Assembly: GCF_003003035.1 (NCBI RefSeq)
Contig: NZ_PVTS01000006.1
Location: 234,977-298,976, forward strand
Direction of reading: 5' to 3'
Source of the DNA: Marinilabilia salmonicolor
Lineage (GTDB): Bacteria; Bacteroidota; Bacteroidia; Bacteroidales; Marinilabiliaceae
DNA: 64,000 nt
Under the pieces are notes generated by a model. It was not told the origin of the DNA and made no database searches. It was given only the letters and a program-made list of their open reading frames with translations. The translations under genes were made by a program, and so were the position numbers. Position 1 is the first letter of the stretch. Each line of letters opens with the position of its first letter. Positions 39,416-48,160 of the stretch are shown here, piece by piece.

Positions 39416-39450
39416 CGAAAAGGATTTTTCAAAAATATACGTCCCGCCCC
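39390..39450 (+). promoter_or_regulatory. Attenuator antiterminator pairing
   Basis: GGGGCAGG (39390-39397, inside the leader peptide frame) can pair with CCCGCCCC (39443-39450) at 7 of 8 positions; this covers the left arm of the terminator. A ribosome stalled at the Phe/Tyr codons leaves 39390-39397 free, so the antiterminator can form and transcription continues. A ribosome that finishes the peptide masks it and the terminator wins. Confidence 0.72.
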
Positions 39451-39469
39451 ACAAGGCGGGACTTTTTTT
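39441..39469 (+). terminator. Attenuator terminator before prephenate dehydratase
   Basis: GTCCCGCC (39441-39448) pairs with GGCGGGAC (39455-39462), loop CCACAA, then seven T. It ends 10 bp before the first structural gene, so it is regulatory and not the end of another gene. Confidence 0.93.
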
Positions 39470-39478
39470 ATCTAAACT

Positions 39479-40399
39479 ATGAGTACAAAAGAAACCATTA
39501 AAGTGGCCATACAGGGTATTCCGGGAGCCAACCATGAGATTGCGGCCCGGGCCTGGTTTGCCAACAAAGAAGTTGAACCGGTGGCCTGCCACACTTTCCA
39601 GGAAGTTTTTGACGCTATGCACAAAGACCCTGACACATTGGGAATCATGGCCATCGAGAATACACTCGTCGGGAGCCTTCTCCCCAATTACACCATGCTT
39701 CGGGAGTCAGGCTATTTCATTCATGGCGAGCACAAGCTAAGAATCAAACATCACCTGATGGCATTGCCGGGACAAACCATTAACGACCTGAGAGAAGTTC
39801 ACTCGCATCCCATGGCCCTTGCCCAGTGCGAAGCATTCTTCAAAGATTATCCGCATATCAAACTCATAGAAAGTGAAGATACCGCATACAGTGCCAAAGT
39901 TATCGAAGACGGCCAACTGGAAGGAATCGGAGCCATAGCCTCCTCGCTGGCAGCAGAGCTGTATCACCTGGATATCATTGAAAGCGGAATTGAAACCAAC
40001 AAACACAACTACACCCGTTTTCTAATCATTGGACAGGAAGATCATATTGAGAAAGCGGAATTGATCAAACAAAAAAGAATCAATAAATCCTCTCTGGTAT
40101 TCTCTCTGCCTCACGAAGAGGGCAGCTTGTCAAAAGTTCTGACCATTTTGGCATTTTACAACATTAATCTCACCAAAATTCAATCATTACCGGTAGTTGG
40201 AGTGGAGTGGGAATATCTTTTTTACATCGATGTCAACTATAATGATTACGATCGTTATTTACAATCGCTGGATGCCATTCGCCCCTTGTGTAAAAAACTG
40301 AGGATACTGGGTGAATATGAAGCCTGTCAAACCACCCATTCCACCAATGGCGAGACTGTGAAAAAAGAAAAAGTTCAACAAGCATTATTATCGATTTAA
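39479..40399 (+). CDS. pheA: Prephenate dehydratase (PDT + ACT domains)
   Basis: A 306-residue enzyme converting prephenate to phenylpyruvate. The catalytic PDT domain (about 7-190) includes IMAIENTLVGSL, TAYSAKVI and the catalytic NYTRFLII (T-R-F motif). The C-terminal ACT domain (about 205-290) with SLPHEEGSLSKVLTILAFYNINLTKI binds Phe for feedback inhibition. No chorismate mutase domain is present; that activity is fused to DAHP synthase two genes downstream. First gene of the attenuated operon. Confidence 0.95.
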   Translation: MSTKETIKVAIQGIPGANHEIAARAWFANKEVEPVACHTFQEVFDAMHKDPDTLGIMAIENTLVGSLLPNYTMLRESGYFIHGEHKLRIKHHLMALPGQTINDLREVHSHPMALAQCEAFFKDYPHIKLIESEDTAYSAKVIEDGQLEGIGAIASSLAAELYHLDIIESGIETNKHNYTRFLIIGQEDHIEKAELIKQKRINKSSLVFSLPHEEGSLSKVLTILAFYNINLTKIQSLPVVGVEWEYLFYIDVNYNDYDRYLQSLDAIRPLCKKLRILGEYEACQTTHSTNGETVKKEKVQQALLSI

Positions 40400-40410
40400 A
40401 AGAACATATT

Positions 40411-41574
40411 ATGATAACACCAGCCCAAAGAGTAAGCGAAGTGAAAGAGTATTACTTCTCCCTTAAACTGAAGGAAATTGCCGAAATGATTAAAGATGGC
40501 AAACCCGTCATTAATCTGGGCATTGGTAATCCGGATCAACCACCGGCTCCCGAGGTTTTGGAAACCCTTAACCAGTCAGCTCTACAACCCGACACCCACG
40601 GCTATCAGGGATACATCGGAATTCCTGAATTGAGAGCGTCTTTTTCACATTGGTACAAAAAGTTCTATGGCGTAACGCTGAATCCTGACTCTGAAATACT
40701 GCCTCTGATGGGCTCCAAAGAAGGTATCATGCACATCTCCATGGCCTTTCTGAACCCCGGAGATGAAGTATTGGTTCCCAATCCCGGCTATCCTACCTAC
40801 TCCGCAGTTACACGAATAGTAGGAGCCAAAGAGCGTTCATACGATTTATTGGAAGCGAACAACTGGCAACCCGACCTGGATGCTTTGGAAAAAGAGGACC
40901 TCTCTTCGGTGAAAATAATGTGGGTGAATTATCCCAATATGCCCACCGGAGCAAAAGCAAGCAGAGGATTCTTCGAGAAACTAATAGCATTTGCCAGGCG
41001 CAATGACATCCTGATATGCAACGACAATCCTTACAGTTTCATTTTAAATGAAGAGCCCCAAAGCCTGCTTGCCATTGCGGGAGCAAAAGAAGTGGCCATC
41101 GAGTTGAACTCGTTGAGCAAATCACACAATATGGCCGGATGGCGTGTTGGCATGGCAGCCTCGAATCCTGAATTCATTAAATACATCCTGCGCATCAAAA
41201 GCAACATGGATTCAGGGATGTTTCGTCCTATGCAGGAAGCCGCAGCAAAGGCTCTAATGCTTGAAGAGAAATGGTATAATGAAGTAAATGCGGTATATAA
41301 GAAAAGAAAGGAGCTGGTTCTGAAAATCATGGAGCTTCTGGGATGTACCTGGCAGGAAGATCAGGTGGGAATGTTTATCTGGGCCAAAATTCCGGAAAAA
41401 TACTCCTCCAGCGAGGAATTATCAGACAAAATCCTTTACGAAGCCAACGTATTCATAACGCCGGGCTTTATATTCGGGGACAACGGCAGACAATACATCC
41501 GCATCTCCCTGTGTACATCCGAAGAAAAATTACAAGAGTCAATAAACAGAATTGAAAACATAATAACCAATTAA
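40411..41574 (+). CDS. PLP-dependent aminotransferase (aromatic, class I/II)
   Basis: A 387-residue fold-type I aminotransferase. Motifs include NLGIGNPDQPP near the N-terminus, GSKEGIMHIS, the Asn/Asp in CNDNPYSF, and the PLP Lys in SLSKSHNMAGWRVG. Its place between prephenate dehydratase and DAHP synthase suggests transamination of phenylpyruvate and 4-hydroxyphenylpyruvate (or prephenate). Sequence alone could also suit LL-diaminopimelate-type or Ala aminotransferases. It starts 11 bp after pheA. Confidence 0.88.
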   Translation: MITPAQRVSEVKEYYFSLKLKEIAEMIKDGKPVINLGIGNPDQPPAPEVLETLNQSALQPDTHGYQGYIGIPELRASFSHWYKKFYGVTLNPDSEILPLMGSKEGIMHISMAFLNPGDEVLVPNPGYPTYSAVTRIVGAKERSYDLLEANNWQPDLDALEKEDLSSVKIMWVNYPNMPTGAKASRGFFEKLIAFARRNDILICNDNPYSFILNEEPQSLLAIAGAKEVAIELNSLSKSHNMAGWRVGMAASNPEFIKYILRIKSNMDSGMFRPMQEAAAKALMLEEKWYNEVNAVYKKRKELVLKIMELLGCTWQEDQVGMFIWAKIPEKYSSSEELSDKILYEANVFITPGFIFGDNGRQYIRISLCTSEEKLQESINRIENIITN

Positions 41575-41576
41575 CC

Positions 41577-42671
41577 ATGCATAATTTGAACATTCAACCA
41601 ATCACCCTTCCGGGGTTAGAACTGAAAAGGCCAATCATCATTTCCGGCCCATGCAGTGCAGAAACAGAAGAGCAGGTAATGACCACTGCAAAGGAACTCG
41701 CCGCACAAGGCGTTAAAATATTCCGTGCCGGCATCTGGAAACCCCGAACCCGTCCCGGTGCTTTCGAAGGTGTAGGAACAGTAGGATTACCCTGGCTCAA
41801 GCGGGTAAAAGAGGAGACCGGAATGTTTGTCGGTGTTGAGGTAGCCACTGCCCACCATGTGTATGAGGCCGTAAAATTCGGTATCGATCTGGTATGGATT
41901 GGTGCCCGCACCTCGGCCAACCCATTTGCTGTTCAGGAGGTTGCAGATGCCATCAAGGGAATGGATATTCCCGTACTGATAAAAAACCCCGTAAACCCCG
42001 ACCTGGAGTTGTGGATTGGTGCAATTGAGCGCATCAACAGAGCAGGAATTACCCAAATAGCAGCTATCCACAGAGGATTCAGCTCCTATGATCAGTCCGA
42101 ATTTCGCAACCACCCACAGTGGCAAATTCCTATTGAACTGCGACGTAGAATCCCAGAACTGCCAATCATCACCGATCCCAGTCACATTGCAGGAAACCGT
42201 GAACTGCTCGAAGAGATATCCCAGGAGGCTATGGACCTCAACTTCGACGGACTGATCATCGAGTCTCATACTTGTCCCGACAAAGCATGGAGTGATGCCA
42301 AGCAACAAATCACCCCGGTACGCCTAAAAGAAATCATTGACAATCTTGTTCTCAGACGTCCTAAAATTGGTGATACCCCTCGTGTAACACTGGATGAGTT
42401 GCGTAAAAAAATTGACTTGCTGGATGACCAGTTACTGGATTTGCTGAAAGAAAGGATGAATATTTCGGAAGCCATCGGAAAATACAAATACGACAACAAA
42501 ATTACCATTCTTCAGACCCGCAGGTACGACGAAATAATGAACAACCGAAGAGACCGGGGATCACAGCGCGGTTTGGACGAGGAGTTTATTACCCGTATTT
42601 TTGAATCCATTCATGAGGAATCCATTCATCGTCAGAATGAAATCATGAATAAGGCAACCACTAAGAAATAA
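41577..42671 (+). CDS. Bifunctional DAHP synthase (KDO8P-type) / chorismate mutase
   Basis: A 364-residue fusion. Residues about 10-260 form a type I-beta (KDO8P synthase-like) DAHP synthase: PIIISGPCSAETEEQV, KPRTRPGAFEGVG, HRGFSSYD and TDPSHIAGNRELL. Residues about 275-355 are an AroQ-type chorismate mutase: LDELRKKIDLLDDQLLDLL and ERMNISEAIGKYK. It makes the first shikimate intermediate and also converts chorismate to prephenate; the CM domain usually confers prephenate feedback in this type. Begins 2 bp after the aminotransferase stop. Confidence 0.95.
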   Translation: MHNLNIQPITLPGLELKRPIIISGPCSAETEEQVMTTAKELAAQGVKIFRAGIWKPRTRPGAFEGVGTVGLPWLKRVKEETGMFVGVEVATAHHVYEAVKFGIDLVWIGARTSANPFAVQEVADAIKGMDIPVLIKNPVNPDLELWIGAIERINRAGITQIAAIHRGFSSYDQSEFRNHPQWQIPIELRRRIPELPIITDPSHIAGNRELLEEISQEAMDLNFDGLIIESHTCPDKAWSDAKQQITPVRLKEIIDNLVLRRPKIGDTPRVTLDELRKKIDLLDDQLLDLLKERMNISEAIGKYKYDNKITILQTRRYDEIMNNRRDRGSQRGLDEEFITRIFESIHEESIHRQNEIMNKATTKK

Positions 42672-42686
42672 GAAAACCTTTTTGGA

Positions 42687-43463
42687 ATGAAGATATGTAT
42701 TCTGGGCGCAGGAAAAATGGGAACCTGGCTTACCGACGCTTTGTGCCTGCAGCACGAAGTAGCCATTTACGATCCCGACATGGAGCGTCTGCGCTTTGTA
42801 TTCAATACCCAGCGACTTACAAAACCTGAAGAAATCACGGCATTTGCTCCGGAACTATTGATTAATGCAGCCAACCTGAAATATACCATCCCGGCTTTTA
42901 AGTCGGTGATGGATTATTTACCTGAAAGTTGCATTTTATCAGATATCGCCTCTGTGAAAACCGGATTGGAAGATTTTTATAAAGAAACCGGGAAGCGATA
43001 TGTCTCCACCCACCCTATGTTTGGCCCCACATTCGGAAACCTGAAAGAATTGCGCCAACATCACGCGATTATCATCAGCGAATCGGACCATATGGGAAAG
43101 ACTTTTTTCAAAGATTTTTTCGGTTCACTGGGACTCAACATCCATGAATACAGTTTTGAAGAACATGACCAGACAATTGCATATTCTTTGTCGGTTCCAT
43201 TTGCTTCAACTCTGGTGTTTGCCGCCTGTATGAAAAAACAGGATGCTCCGGGAACCACCTTTCGCAAACATCATGACATAGCCAAAGGTCTCCTTTCTGA
43301 GGATGATTATCTGTTGACGGAAATCCTGATGAACCCCTTTACCACCGGTCAGGTGGAAAAAATCAGACAGGAACTGAAAGGACTCCTGGCTTTGATTGAG
43401 AGTAAAGACACAGAAGGCTTACAGGGATTTCTGAAAAAGGTACGCCAAAACATCGAAGAGTAA
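42687..43463 (+). CDS. Prephenate dehydrogenase
   Basis: A 258-residue NAD(P)-dependent enzyme making 4-hydroxyphenylpyruvate from prephenate. The Rossmann motif GAGKMGTWLTDAL is N-terminal; STHPMFGPTFGN carries the catalytic-type His/Pro segment, and SLSVPFASTLVF starts the helical dimer domain. The length matches the compact TyrA form without ACT. Last biosynthetic gene in the attenuated operon; the next gene (mnmA paralogue) begins 7 bp later and may share the transcript. Confidence 0.9.
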   Translation: MKICILGAGKMGTWLTDALCLQHEVAIYDPDMERLRFVFNTQRLTKPEEITAFAPELLINAANLKYTIPAFKSVMDYLPESCILSDIASVKTGLEDFYKETGKRYVSTHPMFGPTFGNLKELRQHHAIIISESDHMGKTFFKDFFGSLGLNIHEYSFEEHDQTIAYSLSVPFASTLVFAACMKKQDAPGTTFRKHHDIAKGLLSEDDYLLTEILMNPFTTGQVEKIRQELKGLLALIESKDTEGLQGFLKKVRQNIEE

Positions 43464-43470
43464 TATTTGA

Positions 43471-44535
43471 ATGCAAGTCAATAACCGGATATTATTAGGC
43501 ATGAGTGGAGGGCTCGACAGTACTATGTCGGCCCTTTTACTTAAACAACAGGGTTATCAGGTCATAGGCCTTACCTTAAAAACCTGGCATTTGCATCCCG
43601 GGAAATACGAGCAGGAACTTCAAAAAGCTGCTTCTCTGGCAAAAAAACTGAATATTGAACACAGCATTTTGGACATTAGCCGTTCCTTTCACGAAGAAGT
43701 GGTGGATTATTTTTGCAGGGAATACCAAACAGGCCGTACACCCAATCCATGTAACCGTTGTAACCCGGTCATCAAATGGCCCTGGCTGATAAAAAAAGCC
43801 GAAGAATTAAACTGCAGATTTGTTGCCACCGGCCACTATGTGCAAAAAGTAAAAGATAACGGAAAGTGGTACATTAAAAAAGGAGCAGATCCTTCCAAGG
43901 ATCAATCCTATTTTCTTTGGAATCTCAGTCAGGAAATTCTTGAAAAGGCAATCTTCCCATTGGGCAATTTAACAAAAAGTGAAGTTCGCCAAATGGCATT
44001 GGATTATGGATTAAAAGAGACAGCCCGAAAGCAGGAGAGCATGGGTGTATGCTTTTTGGGAGGAACCAATTACAGAGATTTTCTTACACAAAAACAAGCA
44101 AACAACGAACTGACCATACATCCCGGAAAAATCGTTGATGAGGAAGGAAATATACTGGGGACACACCGCGGCCTGGCATTTTTTACCATCGGTCAAAAAA
44201 AAGGACTGGGACTTCCGGACAAAAAGTTTTTTGTAAAAGAGATGGGCCCTGAAACCAACCGGATTATTGTATCAAAAACGGCCACCCTCTCCACATCCAC
44301 CTTAAAGCTCACCGAGTTCAACCTCATTCCGAATCTGGAAGAAAACCGGAAATATCAGGTGGACATCCGAATTCGGGGAATTGACAAGGTTCCCTCGTTA
44401 CCGGGATTCATAACCTTGCATTCCGATAAGCTGTTGGTGGATTTTGAAGAAGAAGCATGGGGAATAACACCCGGTCAAAGCATTGTGTTCTACCAAAAAA
44501 ATATAGTAATCGGAGGCGGACTGGTTATATCCTGA
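43471..44535 (+). CDS. MnmA-type tRNA thiouridylase paralogue (C-x-x-C form)
   Basis: A 354-residue ATP-dependent tRNA 2-thiouridylase-like protein. PP-loop LGMSGGLDSTMSALLL; KDQSYFLW and FTIGQKKGLGL as in MnmA. The first Cys site is TPNPCNRC (C94, C97), where MnmA normally has a D-x-x-C; the second site is GVCFLGG (C194). C-x-x-C plus a distant Cys is the arrangement of [4Fe-4S] thiolases, so an iron-sulfur mechanism is inferred. A second, canonical MnmA lies at 50083. Its position behind the Phe/Tyr operon may be fortuitous. It is convergent with tilS, overlapping by 11 bp. Confidence 0.85.
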   Translation: MQVNNRILLGMSGGLDSTMSALLLKQQGYQVIGLTLKTWHLHPGKYEQELQKAASLAKKLNIEHSILDISRSFHEEVVDYFCREYQTGRTPNPCNRCNPVIKWPWLIKKAEELNCRFVATGHYVQKVKDNGKWYIKKGADPSKDQSYFLWNLSQEILEKAIFPLGNLTKSEVRQMALDYGLKETARKQESMGVCFLGGTNYRDFLTQKQANNELTIHPGKIVDEEGNILGTHRGLAFFTIGQKKGLGLPDKKFFVKEMGPETNRIIVSKTATLSTSTLKLTEFNLIPNLEENRKYQVDIRIRGIDKVPSLPGFITLHSDKLLVDFEEEAWGITPGQSIVFYQKNIVIGGGLVIS

Positions 44536-45847
44536 TCTCCAAAATATTTTTGGTTGTCTTAGTTACCTTAAACCGGTCATCAATTCTGTATCCGACAACC
44601 CATGCAATATCCTCTCCCGAAAGGAGCAACCAAACCTTTTCCTTTTCTACCCTGGAGAGCTTCTCATCCACAAAAAAATCACTCAGCTTTTTAAATTTCT
44701 CCATACCCAAAGGTCTAAAAAGATCACCCTGATGCCAGCGCCGCACTTTCAGCGGAAAATCGATGCAGTCAGCATCAAGATGAATGCATTGCGGATCACG
44801 GGAGAATTTAAAATCCTTATTTACTTCATATTGCTTTAACCTCAAGCTCAGAGAACCGGTAAGCACCTCCCCCTGTCCATTTTCAATATAGAAGACTTCT
44901 GCTTCCTCTGTGTCGCGGGGCAATAGTATGAGATTATAGCGGTCGCGAACCAGCCGATAATTTTGTGAGAAAAATTGTTTTCCCGGGATGCCTTCAAAGC
45001 TTTCTATAATTTCGGAAATGGTAGCCCCGTTAAATCCGTATGGTCTGAGAATCTCAAATAAGACGACCTCTCTTTGCGGATGCTCACGGATCAACCGGAT
45101 GGGAATCAGCATATGCTCCCCCTCCCTGGCTAGCAACTGGTGTTTCAGCTCCTCCATATGATTCAGGAAAACCTGCCAGACATCATCAATGTTTTTGAAA
45201 TTTCGTTGCATCGTGGAGAAAAAAGAGGGATTCAGTTTCTCCATCTCCGGAAGGATATTATGCCGAATGAAATTGCGCTGATAGGCGGTATCCAGGTTGG
45301 AAGAATCTGTTCTGAAGGGAATTTGATTCTGAAAACACCATTTTTCAATCTCTTCCCGGCGAAATGCAAGCAACGGCCGAAGCAAAGCTTCATTGCATTC
45401 CCGCATTCCCCGCAAACCACGCACACCGGTTCCTCTGGCAAGGTTCAAAAAGAAAGTTTCTATCATATCATCGCCATGATGCCCGGTAGCAAGCCGATGA
45501 AATCCCATTTTCTCAACCAGCTCCCAAAACCATTGATACCGAAGTTCCCGGGCGGCCATTTCTATGGAGATTCCTTTTTGCCTGGACTCCTCCTGCGTAT
45601 CGAAATGTTTAATATGCAACGGGACCTGTTTTTCACGGCAATAATCCGTCACAAAACGTTCATCCTCATCAGACTCGTCACCCCTGAGGTGAAAATTACA
45701 ATGAGCGGCTTCACAGTTATATCCTAACATTAGAAGTGCATTGAGCAATGCCATGGAGTCGGCGCCACCACTAAGAGCCACCAAAATACGCTGATCAGGC
45801 ATTACCTGATGTTTTTCCAATATTCTTTTAACCCCTGAAGGAATCAT
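44525..45847 (-). CDS. tilS: tRNA(Ile)-lysidine synthetase
   Basis: A 440-residue enzyme that converts C34 of tRNA(Ile2) to lysidine so that it reads AUA. The PP-loop is VALSGGADSMALLNAL; LATGHHGDDMIETFFLNLARGTG and GLRGM are the N-domain signatures; a C-terminal TilS domain (KVRRWHQGDLFRPLG) is present. The ATG at 45847 is used (45853 is also possible); the frame extends 26 codons further upstream into pabB. It overlaps the 3' end of pabB by 20 bp, implying coupling. Essential in most bacteria. Confidence 0.93.
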   Translation of the reverse strand: MIPSGVKRILEKHQVMPDQRILVALSGGADSMALLNALLMLGYNCEAAHCNFHLRGDESDEDERFVTDYCREKQVPLHIKHFDTQEESRQKGISIEMAARELRYQWFWELVEKMGFHRLATGHHGDDMIETFFLNLARGTGVRGLRGMRECNEALLRPLLAFRREEIEKWCFQNQIPFRTDSSNLDTAYQRNFIRHNILPEMEKLNPSFFSTMQRNFKNIDDVWQVFLNHMEELKHQLLAREGEHMLIPIRLIREHPQREVVLFEILRPYGFNGATISEIIESFEGIPGKQFFSQNYRLVRDRYNLILLPRDTEEAEVFYIENGQGEVLTGSLSLRLKQYEVNKDFKFSRDPQCIHLDADCIDFPLKVRRWHQGDLFRPLGMEKFKKLSDFFVDEKLSRVEKEKVWLLLSGEDIAWVVGYRIDDRFKVTKTTKNILEIRI

Positions 45848-47156
45848 ATACATTATCTTTAGTAAAAAGAGACCGCAATCTCTCGGCTTTGAGCAGACAT
45901 TCCTCATATTCTTCCTCAGGATCACACATTCCCGTTATGGCACTTCCGACAGTATAAGAAAGATGTCCGGAACGAAGGTTATACAACAAACTGCGAATGA
46001 CCACATTAAAATCATAATCCAATTCAGGAGTAACATACCCCACAGCCCCGGAATAAAGACTCCTACTTCTCTTTTCATACCTGTCAATAAGCTGCATTGC
46101 CCTTATTTTGGGTGCTCCGGTCATCGATCCCATGGGAAAGCTATGCTTTACAGGATCCAGCCAGTTGGCATCAGAATGCATCTGAGCAGAAACAGTAGAA
46201 ATCATCTGATAGACACCGGGATAAGGTAAAACAGAGCAAAGCTCCTCAACTTTTACGGTGCCACGAGCAGCCACCCGGGAGAGATCATTTCTCACCAGAT
46301 CGGCAATCATAATATTCTCCGCCCTCTCTTTGTCTGAGTCTGCCAAACTTTTCATCACACTGTAATCATCCTGATTGTCAGAGCTCCTTCGGGCAGTCCC
46401 TTTCATCGGTTGTGAGATTAATCGGGCTCCCCGTTTTCTAAGATATCGTTCAGGAGATGCCCCCATCAGGAAGGAATCATTATCCCGCAGCAAAACAGCA
46501 AAAGGCATTGGAGCAACATGAACCAACTCAGAAAATACCTTTCCGGGATTAAGCTTGTTTTTTTTGGCAAAAAAATCGATACAATAGTTGATTTCATATA
46601 TATCCCCTCTATGAATGTGTTCCTTTAACTTATCAACAGTTTCCAGATATTCGTTTCGTGAAACATTGGATTCAAAACGTACATCAGGAAGCTCCTCGTC
46701 AGGGATTTCAATTTGGCGCAAAACATCAAGAAAGCGCTCAGCATCCTTCATTTCATCATGATCGGTCTGAAAACCAAGTTGCCAGTTTTCATTACTCTTC
46801 CGGACCATAAAACGAGGCTGAAAGAATCGAAACCTCTCGAAGCCAATGGGATCGTTGTTTTCGGACAAAAGATCCGGTTCCAGGTCATTTTTCAAATCAT
46901 AAGAGAAATATCCAAGCAACCAATCATTTAGTGATGCAGCAGATTCTGCCAAATGTCCGAGGGCCCCATCAAACACGCATAAAGCATCAAATCCGGCAAG
47001 AAAATCAAATTCATGGTAGAGGTATGCCTGTCCGTTGTAAAACGGATATTTATCCGTCAACACCGCAGCATGTTTATATTCATTTACCAGTTGGTAGAGT
47101 CGCTGTTCAAACTTCCGGGAATACTCTCCCGGGAAAAAAGAAAACCATTTACGCAT
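45828..47156 (-). CDS. pabB: Aminodeoxychorismate/anthranilate synthase component I (PabB-like)
   Basis: A 442-residue chorismate-utilising enzyme: HRGDIYEINYCIDFFA, SPERYLRKRGARLISQPMKGT, ERAENIMIADLVRNDLSRVA, and GSMTGAPKIRAMQLI. The PMKGTA and GSMTGAPK motifs of the family are clear; the K in PMKGT fits PabB (aminodeoxychorismate) better than TrpE's PIAGT. The upstream ATG at 47186 lies inside the promoter, so 47156 is chosen. The amidotransferase partner (PabA) is not in the window. Confidence 0.88.
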   Translation of the reverse strand: MRKWFSFFPGEYSRKFEQRLYQLVNEYKHAAVLTDKYPFYNGQAYLYHEFDFLAGFDALCVFDGALGHLAESAASLNDWLLGYFSYDLKNDLEPDLLSENNDPIGFERFRFFQPRFMVRKSNENWQLGFQTDHDEMKDAERFLDVLRQIEIPDEELPDVRFESNVSRNEYLETVDKLKEHIHRGDIYEINYCIDFFAKKNKLNPGKVFSELVHVAPMPFAVLLRDNDSFLMGASPERYLRKRGARLISQPMKGTARRSSDNQDDYSVMKSLADSDKERAENIMIADLVRNDLSRVAARGTVKVEELCSVLPYPGVYQMISTVSAQMHSDANWLDPVKHSFPMGSMTGAPKIRAMQLIDRYEKRSRSLYSGAVGYVTPELDYDFNVVIRSLLYNLRSGHLSYTVGSAITGMCDPEEEYEECLLKAERLRSLFTKDNVYDSFRG

Positions 47157-47161
47157 GCTTG

Positions 47162-47193
47162 CAAATTTAAGCGTAACGGGTCTCATTCACAAA
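47162..47193 (-). promoter_or_regulatory. Promoter of pabB-tilS
   Basis: On the minus strand: TTTG (47193-47190), a 20 bp spacer, TAAATTTG (47169-47162). The expected start of transcription falls at or next to the ATG at 47156, so the mRNA may be leaderless. Confidence 0.6.
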
Positions 47194-47254
47194 TTATCAG
47201 CCGGGTTGTGAAGTCATTCGTAAAACAATGCGTTCGGTGGCTCGAAGATTGGGA

Positions 47255-47288
47255 TAAAAAAAAGAGACCACCCCGAAGGGCAGCCTCT
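47255..47288 (-). terminator. Terminator of the peroxiredoxin gene
   Basis: On the minus strand an 11 bp stem with three G-U pairs closes on a TTCG tetraloop (plus-strand CGAA at 47274-47277) and is followed by eight T (47262-47255). Confidence 0.85.
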
Positions 47289-47323
47289 CAAAAAGCTATG
47301 GTATCCGAAAAATCAAATGGTTA

Positions 47324-47956
47324 TTAGTTTTTGCCTAAATAGTTGGCAATACCCTCCTGGGTTGCCTGAAGAGCTTCGTCACCCTTGTGCCAGTTGGCAG
47401 GGCAAACTTCTCCGTTTTCTTCAAAGAACTGCAAAGCATCAACCATTCTCAATACTTCATCAACGCTACGTCCCAATGGCATATCATTCACCACCTGGTG
47501 ACGCACCACGCCCTCTTTATCGATCAGGAATAATCCACGGTATGCTTGAGGATTACCATTGAAAACAGCCTTTCCTGTTTCATCATAATCCCATTCACCC
47601 GCCAATACATCATAATTTTCTGAAATGGTCATAGCGCTATCTGCAACCAATGGAAACTTAACGCCTTTAATTCCACCATCGTTTTTCTCTGTTTGCAACC
47701 ACTTCCAGTGACTGAACTGCTGATCGGTAGATGCACCAACTACTGCTACATCTCTTTTTTCGAACTCGGCAAGCTTCTCCTGCATGGCCACAATTTCAGT
47801 CGGGCAAACAAATGTAAAGTCAGCGGGATAGAAGAAAAACACAACATATTTTTTTCCTTCGTATTGCTTCAATGAGAAGTTCTCTACAATTTCTCCACCG
47901 TTAACCACAGCAGGAGCTGTAAATTCCGGTGCTTTTTTTCCTACTAATACAGACAT
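47324..47956 (-). CDS. Typical 2-Cys peroxiredoxin (AhpC/Prx1 type)
   Basis: A 210-residue cytosolic peroxidase. The peroxidatic Cys is C51 in FVCPTE, the resolving Cys is C185 in EVCPANW, and the GGLG/YF segment that makes such enzymes sensitive to overoxidation is partly seen as EVCPANWHKG plus YLGKN tail. It reduces H2O2 and organic hydroperoxides, probably with a thioredoxin or AhpF partner not found here. It has its own promoter and terminator, so it is monocistronic. Confidence 0.93.
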   Translation of the reverse strand: MSVLVGKKAPEFTAPAVVNGGEIVENFSLKQYEGKKYVVFFFYPADFTFVCPTEIVAMQEKLAEFEKRDVAVVGASTDQQFSHWKWLQTEKNDGGIKGVKFPLVADSAMTISENYDVLAGEWDYDETGKAVFNGNPQAYRGLFLIDKEGVVRHQVVNDMPLGRSVDEVLRMVDALQFFEENGEVCPANWHKGDEALQATQEGIANYLGKN

Positions 47957-48007
47957 AGTTTAAGTTTTTATACGTTTCTAATTAAAATTCTGATTTGTTT
48001 CTATCAG

Positions 48008-48037
48008 CAAATTTACAAAAGAGAACTTTACCTCAAA
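48008..48037 (-). promoter_or_regulatory. Promoter of the peroxiredoxin gene
   Basis: Minus strand: TTTG (48037-48034), an 18 bp spacer, TAAATTTG (48015-48008). The leader would be about 45 nt. Confidence 0.58.
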
Positions 48038-48160
48038 CTATTTCGGTACTTTTTTACCTTATTAATTACCGATACCATATTGACAAAATTTATAACTTAA
48101 TAATCGTAAAATTGAACAATTAAGTGTGAAAGCATTATTCAATCTGGATTATTGATTGCA

